Notes: generated by a model not told the origin, from the sequence alone. 64,000 nt of DNA from Candidatus Kapaibacterium sp. (GCA_025455065.1 JALONG010000021.1:1-64000); one strand, 5' to 3'; numbered from the stretch's first letter, positions 42,260-51,489 are shown. Program-made: numbers and translations.

Positions 42260-44977
42260 CTATTTCTTTTTGACTGCTTGCTTAAACTGCTCCTCAAACT
42301 GCCCCAACGCCGTCATCGCATTCGCGTCATCCTTGAGTTTCGCCTTGGTGAGCGCGAAAGCCTCGTCGCCACGCGGGTCGGCGAGAGTGGAGATAAGCAG
42401 AATCGTGTTAAAAATGTCGTTCATATCGTCGTCGGCAATCGCTTTTTTGAGGCAGTCCAGCGCGAAAGGATAGGCGGAATCAGCCTTGCCGAGCGCGACG
42501 AGCGTTTCTGCGGCTGCTATGCGATAATCCCAAATCGGCACGGCAAGCGTCCAGCGCGGCGAAGCAAGGTCTTTGAACGCAGTAAGGGCAAGCTCCACGC
42601 CGCGTGGGTCTTTCAGTGCCTTCAAACCGTTCAGTGTGCTTATCAGGCTTTGATTTTTCCACGATGGTTTGTCCTTCAATTTCACCAGCGCGTCGAAGGC
42701 TTTGGGGCTTTTGCACTTACCAAGCGCATTTGCGGCAGCGTTCACAACGCGGTCGCTTTCGTTTGTCAGAAAACCAATGTAGAGGTCGGCAAATTTTGGG
42801 TCGCAGGTAAGTCCCAGAAAGTTGATAGCAGCAGCCCGCGTCCAGGCTTTCTCGTTTTTGATGACCGTTAAAAGCATGGAAATCGTCGCGTCGTCGAACC
42901 GAACCGCTTCACTTTTTGTCGGAGGTGCAGACGGCGACAGGGCAGACAGAGAGCCGGGCGCAAGCAGACCTTGCAAACCCAGAATAGCCATATATTTCAA
43001 TCGCCAATAGGATTTTCCCGTTGCCACTGCTCTGAATCCCGCATAAATACGCTCTTTGTCGGCACTCGTCGTTTTTTCATTTTTTGCCAGTTTGGAAAGT
43101 TCACCCATTGCCCAGCGTCTGCCTGTGATGTCGTTGTCGTTTTGCAGTTGATACAAGAGTTCGTCCAGCGATTTTTCAAACGTGATTTCCTTCAACCACG
43201 CATTTTCGTAATCCACATTCACCAGCTTTGGTGCGGCTTCGGCGGCAAAGGTGAAGGTGTTTTCCGCTTTGGGTTCTAGCCAAACCGTTTCCACGCGCCC
43301 GTCCAGTTCGATTGCCATTTTGCCCTGAAAATACGCCGTTTGCGGGTACGCGCTTGCGCTGTCGCGGGTTTGGGTTTGTTTGAGTGAAAGCGTCAATCGC
43401 TTGGAAGCCTCATCATAGCTTTTGTTCACGACAAATTTCGGATGACCGATGCCATAAATCCACTGGTCGAAAAACCAATCTAACGGCTCACCTGCCGCAT
43501 CCTCACAGGCTTTGCGGAAATCTTCGGTCGTTACTTGTTTACCTGTGTTTGCTTTTGCATAGCCCTGAATCACCTGCCACCACTTGCGTTCACCAAGTTG
43601 CTGCCGTAGCGTATTTAGCATCACTGCGCCGCGAAAATACGTGAAATTATCCGTTGCAATCGCCTGTGCGCTTTCGTAATGCTTCGTTACAACGGGGCGA
43701 CGCAAGCCGCCATTCCAATCGCCGAAAGTGCTGCCAAGCGAGAAAACACCGTGGTTGTAGAGCAGAAATTCCTCGCGTCCGTTTTTGTATTCGCAGTAAA
43801 GATTTGAGAAATACAGCGAGAATGCGCGATGCAGCCAAATATCACTCCAATCCCGCACGGTGATTGCGTTTCCGAACCACTGATGCGCCAGAGCCTCGCC
43901 TTCAAGCCAGTCCCAGAGGTAGAGAAAATCGGCGTGTGTGCCGAAATCGTCAATCATATTTTCCGAAAGTGTAGAAGTGCCTATTCCCGCCATTCCCCAA
44001 GGAAGGTCGTGCGCAACGACTTGATTGTATGCGGCAAAGGGATATTTCACGCCCGTTTTTTCGCTAAAAAATTTCACCATATCCGCCAAACGCTCGGTAC
44101 TTGCTTCGGTTGCGGCTTTTTCGTCGGGGAAACCGTAGGTGTGCAACTCTATCTTGCCTTGCGTGCCAAGCGAGGCTGTACGCGGGATGTCGAGAAATTC
44201 CCCAACGGCAATGGAGGTTTGGTAATTCGCGTGTGGCGTGTCCATTTTCCAGTGAAAAGTGCGTGTTCCGTCAGCATTGGTAAGGGTTTCAAGAAGTTTA
44301 CCATTGGAAATAACCGAGAGTGGTTTGGGGACGGTTGCGGTTATTTCGCTTGTGCGCGTGTCGCCCAAATCGTCGTAGCCGGGAAACCAATAGCGATTTG
44401 AGTTCAACTCCGCCATAGACCAGCAATGGCGGCGTTTGCGAGGCTCGACGGATGTTTTGTCGTAGAACCGCAAGCCTTTTCCCGTACTTCCGCCCAAGCT
44501 GTTCGGGTCGGGGATATTCACCCAATTTGTGTGGTAATCAATCGTGAGCGTAATGTCTTCGCCCTCAGCAATGGTGCGGTTTGCGTAGATTTTGAGGTTG
44601 TTGTTTTTGTCGGAGTTTTCGTAGTCGAATTTCAGAGATTTCCCATCAGAAAGCGTGATGGCATTGATGGTCATCATGGCTGCATCCAGCGTGATTGCTT
44701 GCGTTGCGGAGACAGGAGAAAGCGGCGCAAGCGTAATTTTTGCCGTACCGAAAGCCTGTTTTTTTTGCCAATCAAAACGGAGATTGAGCGCAATGTGTTT
44801 CACATCAAGGGTGCGGGCGCGTTGCCACTGGGTAGGTGGGAGCGTGGGCGGAAGTTTTTTTGCGGTGCTGTCGCTTTGCTGTCCAAAAACTTGTTGTCCA
44901 AAGACTTGCTGCGCAGAAAGTTGTTCGCAGAAAAGGACACACAAAAGCATGAGAAGAAGTCGTTGGTGGAAACGCAT
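42260..44977 (-). CDS. M1 aminopeptidase homologue without a zinc site (pseudo-enzyme)
   Basis: A 905-residue exported protein of the M1 aminopeptidase family. A signal peptide (to about 22), a short repeated QQVFGQ tract and a beta-sandwich domain (about 55-255) precede the thermolysin-like domain (about 260-560). The HEXXH motif reads GEALAH (360-365): the first His is Gly. The third ligand, normally in WLNEGF, reads WLHRAF (381-386), with Arg for Glu. The GAMEN exopeptidase motif is PWGMAGIG. The fold is recognisable (AHQWFGN, YFRGAVMLNTLRQQLG), and a helical HEAT-like C-terminal domain (about 610-890) is intact. Probably non-catalytic, perhaps a binding or scaffold protein. Confidence 0.85.
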   Translation of the reverse strand: MRFHQRLLLMLLCVLFCEQLSAQQVFGQQVFGQQSDSTAKKLPPTLPPTQWQRARTLDVKHIALNLRFDWQKKQAFGTAKITLAPLSPVSATQAITLDAAMMTINAITLSDGKSLKFDYENSDKNNNLKIYANRTIAEGEDITLTIDYHTNWVNIPDPNSLGGSTGKGLRFYDKTSVEPRKRRHCWSMAELNSNRYWFPGYDDLGDTRTSEITATVPKPLSVISNGKLLETLTNADGTRTFHWKMDTPHANYQTSIAVGEFLDIPRTASLGTQGKIELHTYGFPDEKAATEASTERLADMVKFFSEKTGVKYPFAAYNQVVAHDLPWGMAGIGTSTLSENMIDDFGTHADFLYLWDWLEGEALAHQWFGNAITVRDWSDIWLHRAFSLYFSNLYCEYKNGREEFLLYNHGVFSLGSTFGDWNGGLRRPVVTKHYESAQAIATDNFTYFRGAVMLNTLRQQLGERKWWQVIQGYAKANTGKQVTTEDFRKACEDAAGEPLDWFFDQWIYGIGHPKFVVNKSYDEASKRLTLSLKQTQTRDSASAYPQTAYFQGKMAIELDGRVETVWLEPKAENTFTFAAEAAPKLVNVDYENAWLKEITFEKSLDELLYQLQNDNDITGRRWAMGELSKLAKNEKTTSADKERIYAGFRAVATGKSYWRLKYMAILGLQGLLAPGSLSALSPSAPPTKSEAVRFDDATISMLLTVIKNEKAWTRAAAINFLGLTCDPKFADLYIGFLTNESDRVVNAAANALGKCKSPKAFDALVKLKDKPSWKNQSLISTLNGLKALKDPRGVELALTAFKDLASPRWTLAVPIWDYRIAAAETLVALGKADSAYPFALDCLKKAIADDDMNDIFNTILLISTLADPRGDEAFALTKAKLKDDANAMTALGQFEEQFKQAVKKK

Positions 44978-45117
44978 GACGGTCTTGTGAAAATGGTTAA
45001 AAGTGTTGGTGTTTGCTTGTTTACACCGTCAAATTTACCCATTCACGTTGTGGGTTATCAGCCAATAACAGGACATTTTGAGCCAAAGAGTGAGGAAAGA
45101 TTGCGCCCCCGTCGCAT

Positions 45118-46113
45118 CTATCGAAATTGCTTGATGTACTCCTCAATATCATGTTGAATTTTTTGGTACAGGAAGCACTGGCGAAAGTCTGTATTCATGT
45201 CAAGTACGCCCTCTACTGTTTTTGTTTTTCGTTGATTTCTATACTCTTGCACTCTCTGATTTCCTTCTTCCGTAGTCGTACCTTCCTGTAAGGATGCAGA
45301 TTTTGCCCGTACAAGCCGCAAAAACACCTCTTTGAGCATCATCAGCACAACATTGTTTTTCAAGGTATGACCTTGCATGAACAAATACGTTGATGCTGGG
45401 ATGTAGCCTAGCGCCTGCATTTCTGCCTGCAACGTTTTCACTTCATTAGCTTCATTCGGAAATCTTGTACGAAGTTCCGCTACCTTTTTATCCACGCGGC
45501 TTTTTAGATTACTCAATGCTTCTTTGCATTGCTGCTCAACGTCAGGAGTGCTTGGAAAGCCGATAATGCTATTGCAGTCCGAAAGCGAGAAATGGTAAGG
45601 CTTGCCAGTGCTTTGAAAATATATCACCCATGACAATACATCATAAACAATCGCCGAGTATTGTTCCAGAACAGCAACAAAATCAAGGCGAACATCATCA
45701 TTCAATGTCGCTTGAACACAGACTTGGTGAAGGCTCTGGGCGTAGCACTGGTAATTTTCGATGGAGTATGCGTAGGTATGAAAAATATAAGGATGCGTCA
45801 GAACAAGATGGGAAGTGGGAGTTTTCCCATTCAAGAGAAAATCGAAATCACTATCAACACAAAGAATAAGAAATTTTCCTGCTTGGTCTTGAAGGTCGAG
45901 AACTGAGATTTTACCAGTGTTGGAAGGCTGTGTAATGCGAAAGCGGATATTTGCTGTATGCTCGTATTGCTGCAAGGTGGTACGCCAAAATGCAATGTCC
46001 TCATGCCCTTCCACAAACACTTGCACTTCAGGCGATAGCGATGTACTGCGTTTGGCATTCGCAGCCTGCAAATACCTTGAGTTGAGGTTTTGAACAATGT
46101 TGCCTTTTTGCAT
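45118..46113 (-). CDS. DUF4435 (TOPRIM-like) protein, AriB-like
   Basis: A 331-residue DUF4435 protein. VFVEGHEDIAFW (33-44) and LCVDSDFDFLL (84-94) give the acidic Glu and DxD of a TOPRIM-like nuclease centre; YSIENYQCYA (116-125) is the third conserved block. It follows the AAA ATPase gene by 3 bp. This ATPase-then-DUF4435 order is that of the AriA-AriB pair of PARIS anti-phage systems, in which AriB is the toxic nuclease held by AriA. AAA + DUF4435 pairs of other kinds exist, so 'PARIS' is inferred. The intergenic ATG is clear. Confidence 0.85.
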   Translation of the reverse strand: MQKGNIVQNLNSRYLQAANAKRSTSLSPEVQVFVEGHEDIAFWRTTLQQYEHTANIRFRITQPSNTGKISVLDLQDQAGKFLILCVDSDFDFLLNGKTPTSHLVLTHPYIFHTYAYSIENYQCYAQSLHQVCVQATLNDDVRLDFVAVLEQYSAIVYDVLSWVIYFQSTGKPYHFSLSDCNSIIGFPSTPDVEQQCKEALSNLKSRVDKKVAELRTRFPNEANEVKTLQAEMQALGYIPASTYLFMQGHTLKNNVVLMMLKEVFLRLVRAKSASLQEGTTTEEGNQRVQEYRNQRKTKTVEGVLDMNTDFRQCFLYQKIQHDIEEYIKQFR

Positions 46114-46116
46114 TCA

Positions 46117-47142
46117 TTACCCCGCTTTTACGACAATATCGTGTGCCTTGGGCTTCAATATATCGTGCATATCGGTAACTTTATCCAGCCAGCCGTCCAT
46201 GATAATTGCGGGTGAATGTGTAGCGATAATCAACTGAGCATTGGGATTCAATTCCCGTAAAAAGCCGATACACTGGCGCTCCCAGTCAAAATGCAGGGAT
46301 AGTTCCGGCTCATCAAGCATGAGGATTGCAGGCTTTTGATGTTGCAAAAGCACCGTTAAAAGAATCACGAGCAGGTGCTTTTCCCCTGATGAAAGCTGGT
46401 ATGCAGACAAGATTTTATCGCCACTTTGGAACGTAATTTCATTGCTTGCACGGTGTACTTTTTTTTCACTGGAAGCGAAAAGCGTGTCGAGAATATCTAA
46501 AAAACGATTGAATGTTTTTCGTACTTCACGGGCTTCCGAAGCAGCATTCGCGCCATTGTGTGTTAAAATTTGCTCAACTTCTTTTGACAAGTTTACTTGA
46601 AAATTCAGATACTCTTTTTGCAGCAATGCTATTTGCAGGTCTAATTCTGTGTGAACGCCGTCTTCTTTGAGTTTTTGAATAGTTTCTGTGGTGTTAAAAT
46701 CGTTGTCGAGGACGTGGATTAAATCAACAAAGACCAATATTCCTTCATTTGTCAATATGGCACTTACCCTGTCAAAAGCAAGCACTTGCATTTTTTTTCC
46801 CTGCCAATAATCGGCTTCAACTTCAGGGGTCAGAAGTTTATTTTTTGCCAAAAAGTCCTGTATATCTTCTACATTTTTCTTCTCAAGAATTCGCTCTATC
46901 CACGCTTCATCGTTATCAAAAGTGATGCGCAATCGTTGAATTTTATCAATATGCCTTGATGGTGGCGTGTCGTCTAAATGCCCCTGCAACAAACTATACA
47001 CACACTGCAACACCGTAGATTTTCCACTCCCGTTCACGCCGGAAAGGATATTTACATCGGGATTGAGATTCCATTCAAGGTCGTATTTATCCCACAGACC
47101 ATTGATGATAATTTTGGAAATAAAGTGGACAGGAGCTGCCAT
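46117..47142 (-). CDS. ABC/SMC-type AAA ATPase, AriA-like
   Basis: A 341-residue ABC/AAA_15-type ATPase. The start MAAPVHFISKIIINGLW follows a consensus promoter; a longer in-frame reading overlaps the GlxA-type gene and was rejected. Walker A is GVNGSGKST (35-43), the ABC signature LSSGEK (250-255), Walker B ILMLDEPE (273-280) and the switch His in THSPAI (309-314). A coiled-coil insert of about 100 residues lies in between. Likely the sensor/holder half of a PARIS-like anti-phage pair with the DUF4435 gene 3 bp downstream. Confidence 0.87.
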   Translation of the reverse strand: MAAPVHFISKIIINGLWDKYDLEWNLNPDVNILSGVNGSGKSTVLQCVYSLLQGHLDDTPPSRHIDKIQRLRITFDNDEAWIERILEKKNVEDIQDFLAKNKLLTPEVEADYWQGKKMQVLAFDRVSAILTNEGILVFVDLIHVLDNDFNTTETIQKLKEDGVHTELDLQIALLQKEYLNFQVNLSKEVEQILTHNGANAASEAREVRKTFNRFLDILDTLFASSEKKVHRASNEITFQSGDKILSAYQLSSGEKHLLVILLTVLLQHQKPAILMLDEPELSLHFDWERQCIGFLRELNPNAQLIIATHSPAIIMDGWLDKVTDMHDILKPKAHDIVVKAG

Positions 47143-47175
47143 AGTGAGTAGTAAAAAGTGGCAAAAAACAAGATG

Positions 47176-47207
47176 CAAAGCTACAAACATCTTATCAATC
47201 AGACAAA
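47176..47207 (-). promoter_or_regulatory. Consensus -33/-7 promoter of the AAA/DUF4435 operon
   Basis: On the minus strand, TTTG (47204-47207), 20 bp, TAGCTTTG (47176-47183). It lies 34 bp before the AAA start codon and just past the GlxA-type gene stop codon at 47223, so the operon has its own promoter. Confidence 0.65.
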
Positions 47208-47222
47208 CACGAGTCAAAGCGG

Positions 47223-48149
47223 CTATTTCTCCCGCGCTATCAGTCGTGCAACGTGCCGTTCGCTCCGTAAGCCACACTGCTGCGCGATTTCCGCCTTCGA
47301 GATATTGGGATTTTTGAGAAGTTTTTCGATGCGCTCTTTGCGCAACAGCGTGATGTATTCGTTCACCGTAACTCCGGTCTCTTGCTTGAAAATGCGCGTT
47401 AGTGAGCGGGAACTCATACACGCAATTTCGGCTAACTCTTCCAGCGTGGATTTTTGGTGAAGGTTGTGTTGAAGCCAATCTTGGACGGCATGAACTCCGG
47501 CGTGGATATGATTGCGATATGCCATAAAAACGCTTTGTTGCGCTTGATGTGCAGAGCGGCGCGTATAAACAACAATCTCCCGCGCGACTTGGAAGGATGT
47601 GTAATCATTCGTTAGTTTTCCCACGATATGCAGCGCCAAATCTATCCCCGATGCGACACCGGCACTGGTAAAAATTCCGTCATCTTCGGTAAACAGGATA
47701 TTTTCTTGCACTTCGGCACTCAAAAAACGTTCCTGTAACTCACGAACCCGCTTCCAGTGCGTCGTGCAGCGTTTTCCCGCCAGTAATCCCACTTCACCGA
47801 GAAAAAATGCACCTGTGCAGACCGAACAGATATTCACACCCTTGGCATATTGCTCACGAACCCAGCGAAAAAGCGGCTTTTGCGCCCGAAATGCCTTCGA
47901 GGTAAGATACTTCATTTCTGCGCCCGGAATGATGAGGTAATCTCCGCGTTGAAGATTAAGGTCGTGATAGGGGCGCAGTACGCCAAAGGGCAGATGCTGT
48001 GAGGTGTGCAGGTCGTCCGTAAAAGAGCAGTACCGCACGTCTAGCGGCGCACCATAATCACGCGCTTCGAGAAAAACTTGGTCGGGACCGGCTAAATCAA
48101 GCAAATGCGTGTGTGGCAAAATGAGAAAAACAATCTGGACAGTGCGCAT
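47223..48149 (-). CDS. GlxA family transcriptional regulator (DJ-1 + AraC)
   Basis: A 308-residue regulator with an N-terminal DJ-1/PfpI domain (about 1-185) and a C-terminal AraC helix-turn-helix (about 205-308). The start MRTVQIVFLILPHTHLLDLAG was chosen. The nucleophile elbow CSVCTGAFFL is intact, unlike the DJ-1 protein at 40202-40786. HTH segments are LAEIACMSSRSLTRIFKQETG and ISKAEIAQQCGLRSERHVARL. Such proteins (FtrA/GlxA type) usually act as activators of nearby catabolic or oxidative-stress genes; the target is unknown. Upstream is a 16-bp tandem repeat at 48166-48213. Confidence 0.9.
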   Translation of the reverse strand: MRTVQIVFLILPHTHLLDLAGPDQVFLEARDYGAPLDVRYCSFTDDLHTSQHLPFGVLRPYHDLNLQRGDYLIIPGAEMKYLTSKAFRAQKPLFRWVREQYAKGVNICSVCTGAFFLGEVGLLAGKRCTTHWKRVRELQERFLSAEVQENILFTEDDGIFTSAGVASGIDLALHIVGKLTNDYTSFQVAREIVVYTRRSAHQAQQSVFMAYRNHIHAGVHAVQDWLQHNLHQKSTLEELAEIACMSSRSLTRIFKQETGVTVNEYITLLRKERIEKLLKNPNISKAEIAQQCGLRSERHVARLIAREK

Positions 48150-48165
48150 ATTGTGAGCCTTTTGA

Positions 48166-48229
48166 GTTTCAATACCGATGTGTTTCAATACCGATGTGTT
48201 TCAATACCGATGTGTTTTAATACCAAATA
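48166..48229. repeat. 16-bp tandem repeat upstream of the GlxA-type gene
   Basis: Three perfect copies of GTTTCAATACCGATGT (48166-48213), then a degenerate fourth (GTTTTAATACCAAATA). It lies immediately upstream of the GlxA-type gene, so it could affect its expression or be an array of binding sites. Confidence 0.9.
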
Positions 48230-48267
48230 TTTCACGTTGGTTTGACCGCAGTGGCAAAAAAAGATTG

Positions 48268-49116
48268 TTACAAAAACTCTTCCCAATCTCGTGTTTCCTC
48301 GTTTGTAGCGCTTTTCTCGAAGGCAAATTGTTTGTAGGAAGCGTATTTTTCCAATGTTTGCAACAGTGCCTTAAAATCTTTCGGATAGGGTGCTTCAAAG
48401 CGCATGGATTCTTGTGTTGCGGGGTGCTGAAACTCTAAACTGAAGGCGTGAAGCGTTGTGCGGCTCATAAGTGGCTTTTCTTCCTGATGTTTCCCCACAT
48501 TGTATTTGCGCTTCACCGACGAAAGCAGAAATTCTTCCAAACCGCCATAATCCTTGTCAATCAAAAGCGGATGCCCGATTGCGGCAGTGTGGACGCGGAT
48601 TTGATGTTGCCTCCCCGTTATAAGCTCACATTCCAAAAGCGTCGCCATACGAAAACGCTTCACAACCCGAACCTTCGTCAGCGATTCTTTCCCGCGCACC
48701 GACGGCGACATCAAGCCCGGACGCGCCGGGTCTGCTTGGAGCGGAATATCAATCGCCAATTCATCCTGCTCAAAGCGCCCTTGCGCGATTGCGTGGTATA
48801 TTTTCCGAATTGAGCGCGTCTCGAACTGCTCACTCAAGGTTTTATGCGCTTCGGCGGTCTTGCAAAATATCATCACACCACTCGTTTCGCGGTCAATGCG
48901 GTGAACAACGTAGATTTCACCGTACTTTTCTTTGAGTATTGTGCGCAAATTTTGCAACGTTTCATCGAAGCGGTCAGGAAGTGTCAGCAATCCTGCGGGT
49001 TTCGCCAAAACGACGATATGCTCATCGTCGTAGAGTATTTCCGGCTTTGCTGTCGGTTTTTGTTGCGGCGATATGGTGCTTTTGGAGCGTTGTGGTGCGC
49101 GGGAATGAGGTTTCAT
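48268..49116 (-). CDS. RluA family RNA pseudouridine synthase
   Basis: A 282-residue pseudouridine synthase of the RluA family, isomerising specific uridines in rRNA or tRNA. The start MKPHSRAPQRSKST is chosen; the upstream reading is shorter in similarity. The catalytic loop VVHRIDRETSGVMIF contains the Asp of HRxDRxTSG. DDEHIVVLAKPAGLLTL and GRQHQIRVHTAAIGHPLLIDKDYGG are the other family blocks. No N-terminal S4 domain is seen. A leader hairpin and a TATATTTG box lie upstream. Target site unknown. Confidence 0.92.
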   Translation of the reverse strand: MKPHSRAPQRSKSTISPQQKPTAKPEILYDDEHIVVLAKPAGLLTLPDRFDETLQNLRTILKEKYGEIYVVHRIDRETSGVMIFCKTAEAHKTLSEQFETRSIRKIYHAIAQGRFEQDELAIDIPLQADPARPGLMSPSVRGKESLTKVRVVKRFRMATLLECELITGRQHQIRVHTAAIGHPLLIDKDYGGLEEFLLSSVKRKYNVGKHQEEKPLMSRTTLHAFSLEFQHPATQESMRFEAPYPKDFKALLQTLEKYASYKQFAFEKSATNEETRDWEEFL

Positions 49117-49155
49117 GAGGTTTGAACAATAAAATGAAGACTGGCGAATACACAC

Positions 49156-49206
49156 CAAAACCTCACAAAACGGCGATTTTGTGAGGTTTTGTCGGATGCA
49201 AATATA
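49156..49206 (-). promoter_or_regulatory. RluA-gene leader: -7 box followed by a terminator-like hairpin
   Basis: On the minus strand TATATTTG (49199-49206; -33 not seen) is followed at once by a perfect stem CAAAACCTCACAAAA / TTTTGTGAGGTTTTG (49156-49191). If transcription begins near 49192, the mRNA would start with this hairpin, 40 bp before the start codon. It could be a leader structure or a remnant terminator. Confidence 0.4.
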
Positions 49207-49358
49207 GCATTTTCTCCGTGTTCTGCACGTGTTTTTCCCTTATGAATCTAGCGAAAACATTGACCATACCATGAGCGCACCAAAACCACGTATATCCGCA
49301 AGAAAATTTGTAAGTTTGTGGCACTGGTATTTTGCCGAACATATATTGCATCAACACT

Positions 49359-50018
49359 ATGAGAAAAGCAACCTTTGAAGGTTGGAATATAGACGACGTA
49401 GAACAAACATTCAGCCTTGATTTTGAAGCGTATGAGCCGCTTTTTGACGAGTGGCTACGCTCTGATTCTCCTGTGTCCGTGCGTGAACGCGAGACTATTG
49501 CTGATTTGCAGGAAGATTTGTTCCGCAGAATTGATTTGTGGAACGAAGATGAACTCAAATTTAAGTTTATTGCGCCTTTCGTGAGTTTGGTACGCTTTGA
49601 AACGCAGCAAACATCGGTTTTCACGCAACGCACGCTTTCGGCGATTGTCAATGACATTGAACTTTCCGGAAGAGTAGATTTTATCGTGGCTACGGAGAAA
49701 TCGAAGCCTATTTCGCCCTTCTTTTTTCTCCACGAATACAAACGCACCTTTGCACCGGACAGCGAACCGCTTGCACAGTTGTTGGTGGAAATGATTGCCG
49801 CGCAAGAACTCAACGAATAATTATCCGATGCAGATTCTGAGCCGCTTTACGGCTGTTATGTCATTGGGCGAATGTGGTTTTTTGTGATGCTTCGCGGGAA
49901 GCGCTATTCCACGAGCCTCGCTTACGACGCAACGCAGCAGCAGGATATTTACGCGATTCTCAGCATTTTGAAGGGAACAAAAGAAATAATTGCAAAGCGT
50001 GTTACAGAAGGGCGATAA
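49359..50018 (+). pseudogene. PD-(D/E)XK-like nuclease gene interrupted by an in-frame stop
   Basis: From ATG at 49359 a 153-codon reading (MRKATFEGWNIDDVEQTF) ends at TAA 49818-49820, yet the same frame carries on without further stops to TAA at 50016-50018 and encodes a plausible C-terminus (EPLYGCYVIGRMWFFVMLRG, then YDATQQQDIYAIL). A putative nuclease site, Asp 107 and Glu 126-Tyr-Lys 128 (SGRVDFIV...HEYK), precedes the break. A single base change could explain it; readthrough or a sequencing error cannot be excluded. Family not identified with confidence; similar proteins in this phylum are annotated hypothetical. Confidence 0.65.
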
Positions 50019-50103
50019 TTGCTCAAAAGCTCTTCACATCTTGCTTTACCGGCATATAAATTTTGCAGAACACTCTCCTTTCAAGCCTTACGCTTTTTCA
50101 CAA

Positions 50104-51483
50104 ATGGAAACACTTTTTGACTCAGAAGAAACCTCTGAAAACGGCAACCTTTCTGCCACAAAAGAGCGTCACAACCCTTCGGTTCCCCTTGCCGAGCGCA
50201 TGAGACCACAAACATTCGATGAAGTCTTAGGACAGGAACATCTTGTCTCGAAAGGCGCACCAATACGGGTGTTTGCAGAGAAAGGCTTGATTCCGTCCAT
50301 GATTCTTTGGGGAGCGCCGGGCATTGGAAAAACCACGCTGGCGCTCATTATCGCACAGTCTGTCAAGGCAGATTTTGTGCGGCTTTCTGCTGTGGAAGCG
50401 GGAGTAAAAGACGTGCGGGAAGTGCTTGCAAAAGCAGAAAAACGGCATCAGCGTAATTTGGCAACGGTGCTGTTTATTGACGAAATCCACCGTTTTAATA
50501 AAAACCAGCAAGATGCCTTGCTTCATGCGGTGGAGCAAGGAATTATCACACTTATCGGCGCTACGACCGAAAACCCATCCTTTGAAGTGAATCCCGCACT
50601 ACTTTCGCGCTGCCGTGTTTATACGCTTCAGTCGCTTACCGAAGAGCATACCGAAACGCTTGTGCAACGAGCATTGCGGAGGCTTTCGGAAGATTTGGAC
50701 AAACGTGTGCTATTGGATGATACGGAAACCTTGGCGCCGCTTTTGCACAGGCTCACAGGCGGTGATGCACGAGGCATACTGAATGTGCTGGAAAGCGCTT
50801 CCAACCTAGTTTTGGGGCAATCTTCTTTGGATGCGTCAGAGGATATTATTCTCTCTCAAACAAGCATTGAAGCGGCGTTGCAGCAAAAAACTCCTCGCTA
50901 CGACAAAAAAGGTGAAGGACATTACGACACAATTTCGGCGTTTATTAAGTCATTGCGCGGCTCTGACCCCGATGCAGCCTTGTTTTGGCTGGCAGTTATG
51001 CTTGAAGCAGGCGAGGATGCACGGTTTATAGCGCGGCGCATGGTGATTTTTGCCAGCGAAGACATTGGGAATGCCTCGCCAATGGCTCTGCAACTTGCAT
51101 TGGCGGTGTTTCAAGCAGTGGATGTTATCGGTATGCCGGAATGCCGCATCAATCTTGCACAGGGCGTTACGTTTTTGGCATCATGCCCCAAGTCTAATGC
51201 CTCCTACGTGGCTGTGGAAGCGGCATTGCGGGATGTGCGCTCCGGTGCGGATACGCGTGTGCCGTTGCATTTGCGCAATGCTCCCACTAAACTGATGAAA
51301 CAGGAAGGATACGGGCGCGAGTACAAGTATCCGCATGATTTTCCGAATCATTTTGTTGAAGAGAACTATTTCCCCGACCATGAGCGAGTTTTTTACCGCC
51401 CAACCGCTATGGGTAAAGAACAAGATTTGAAGAGGCGTTTGGAGCATTTGCGTCCGAATCGCTACGATGGGGCATCAGAATAA
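50104..51483 (+). CDS. rarA: Replication-associated recombination protein A (MgsA/RarA)
   Basis: A 459-residue AAA+ ATPase of the RarA/MgsA/WRNIP1 family that acts at stalled replication forks. The start [14 protein letters not shown] is chosen since the upstream frame continues the preceding pseudogene region. Walker A is [11 protein letters not shown] (about 65-75), Walker [22 protein letters not shown], sensor 1 [18 protein letters not shown], then the tetramerisation C-terminus with [27 protein letters not shown] and [19 protein letters not shown]. All typical. Probably a stand-alone housekeeping gene at the edge of the accessory zone. Confidence 0.96.
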   Translation: METLFDSEETSENGNLSATKERHNPSVPLAERMRPQTFDEVLGQEHLVSKGAPIRVFAEKGLIPSMILWGAPGIGKTTLALIIAQSVKADFVRLSAVEAGVKDVREVLAKAEKRHQRNLATVLFIDEIHRFNKNQQDALLHAVEQGIITLIGATTENPSFEVNPALLSRCRVYTLQSLTEEHTETLVQRALRRLSEDLDKRVLLDDTETLAPLLHRLTGGDARGILNVLESASNLVLGQSSLDASEDIILSQTSIEAALQQKTPRYDKKGEGHYDTISAFIKSLRGSDPDAALFWLAVMLEAGEDARFIARRMVIFASEDIGNASPMALQLALAVFQAVDVIGMPECRINLAQGVTFLASCPKSNASYVAVEAALRDVRSGADTRVPLHLRNAPTKLMKQEGYGREYKYPHDFPNHFVEENYFPDHERVFYRPTAMGKEQDLKRRLEHLRPNRYDGASE

Positions 51484-51489
51484 TTCCGA

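Noticed and set aside
47143-47478. 112-codon N-terminal extension of the AAA ATPase
   Set aside because: It overlaps the GlxA-type gene, and a consensus promoter lies downstream of it, just before the chosen start.
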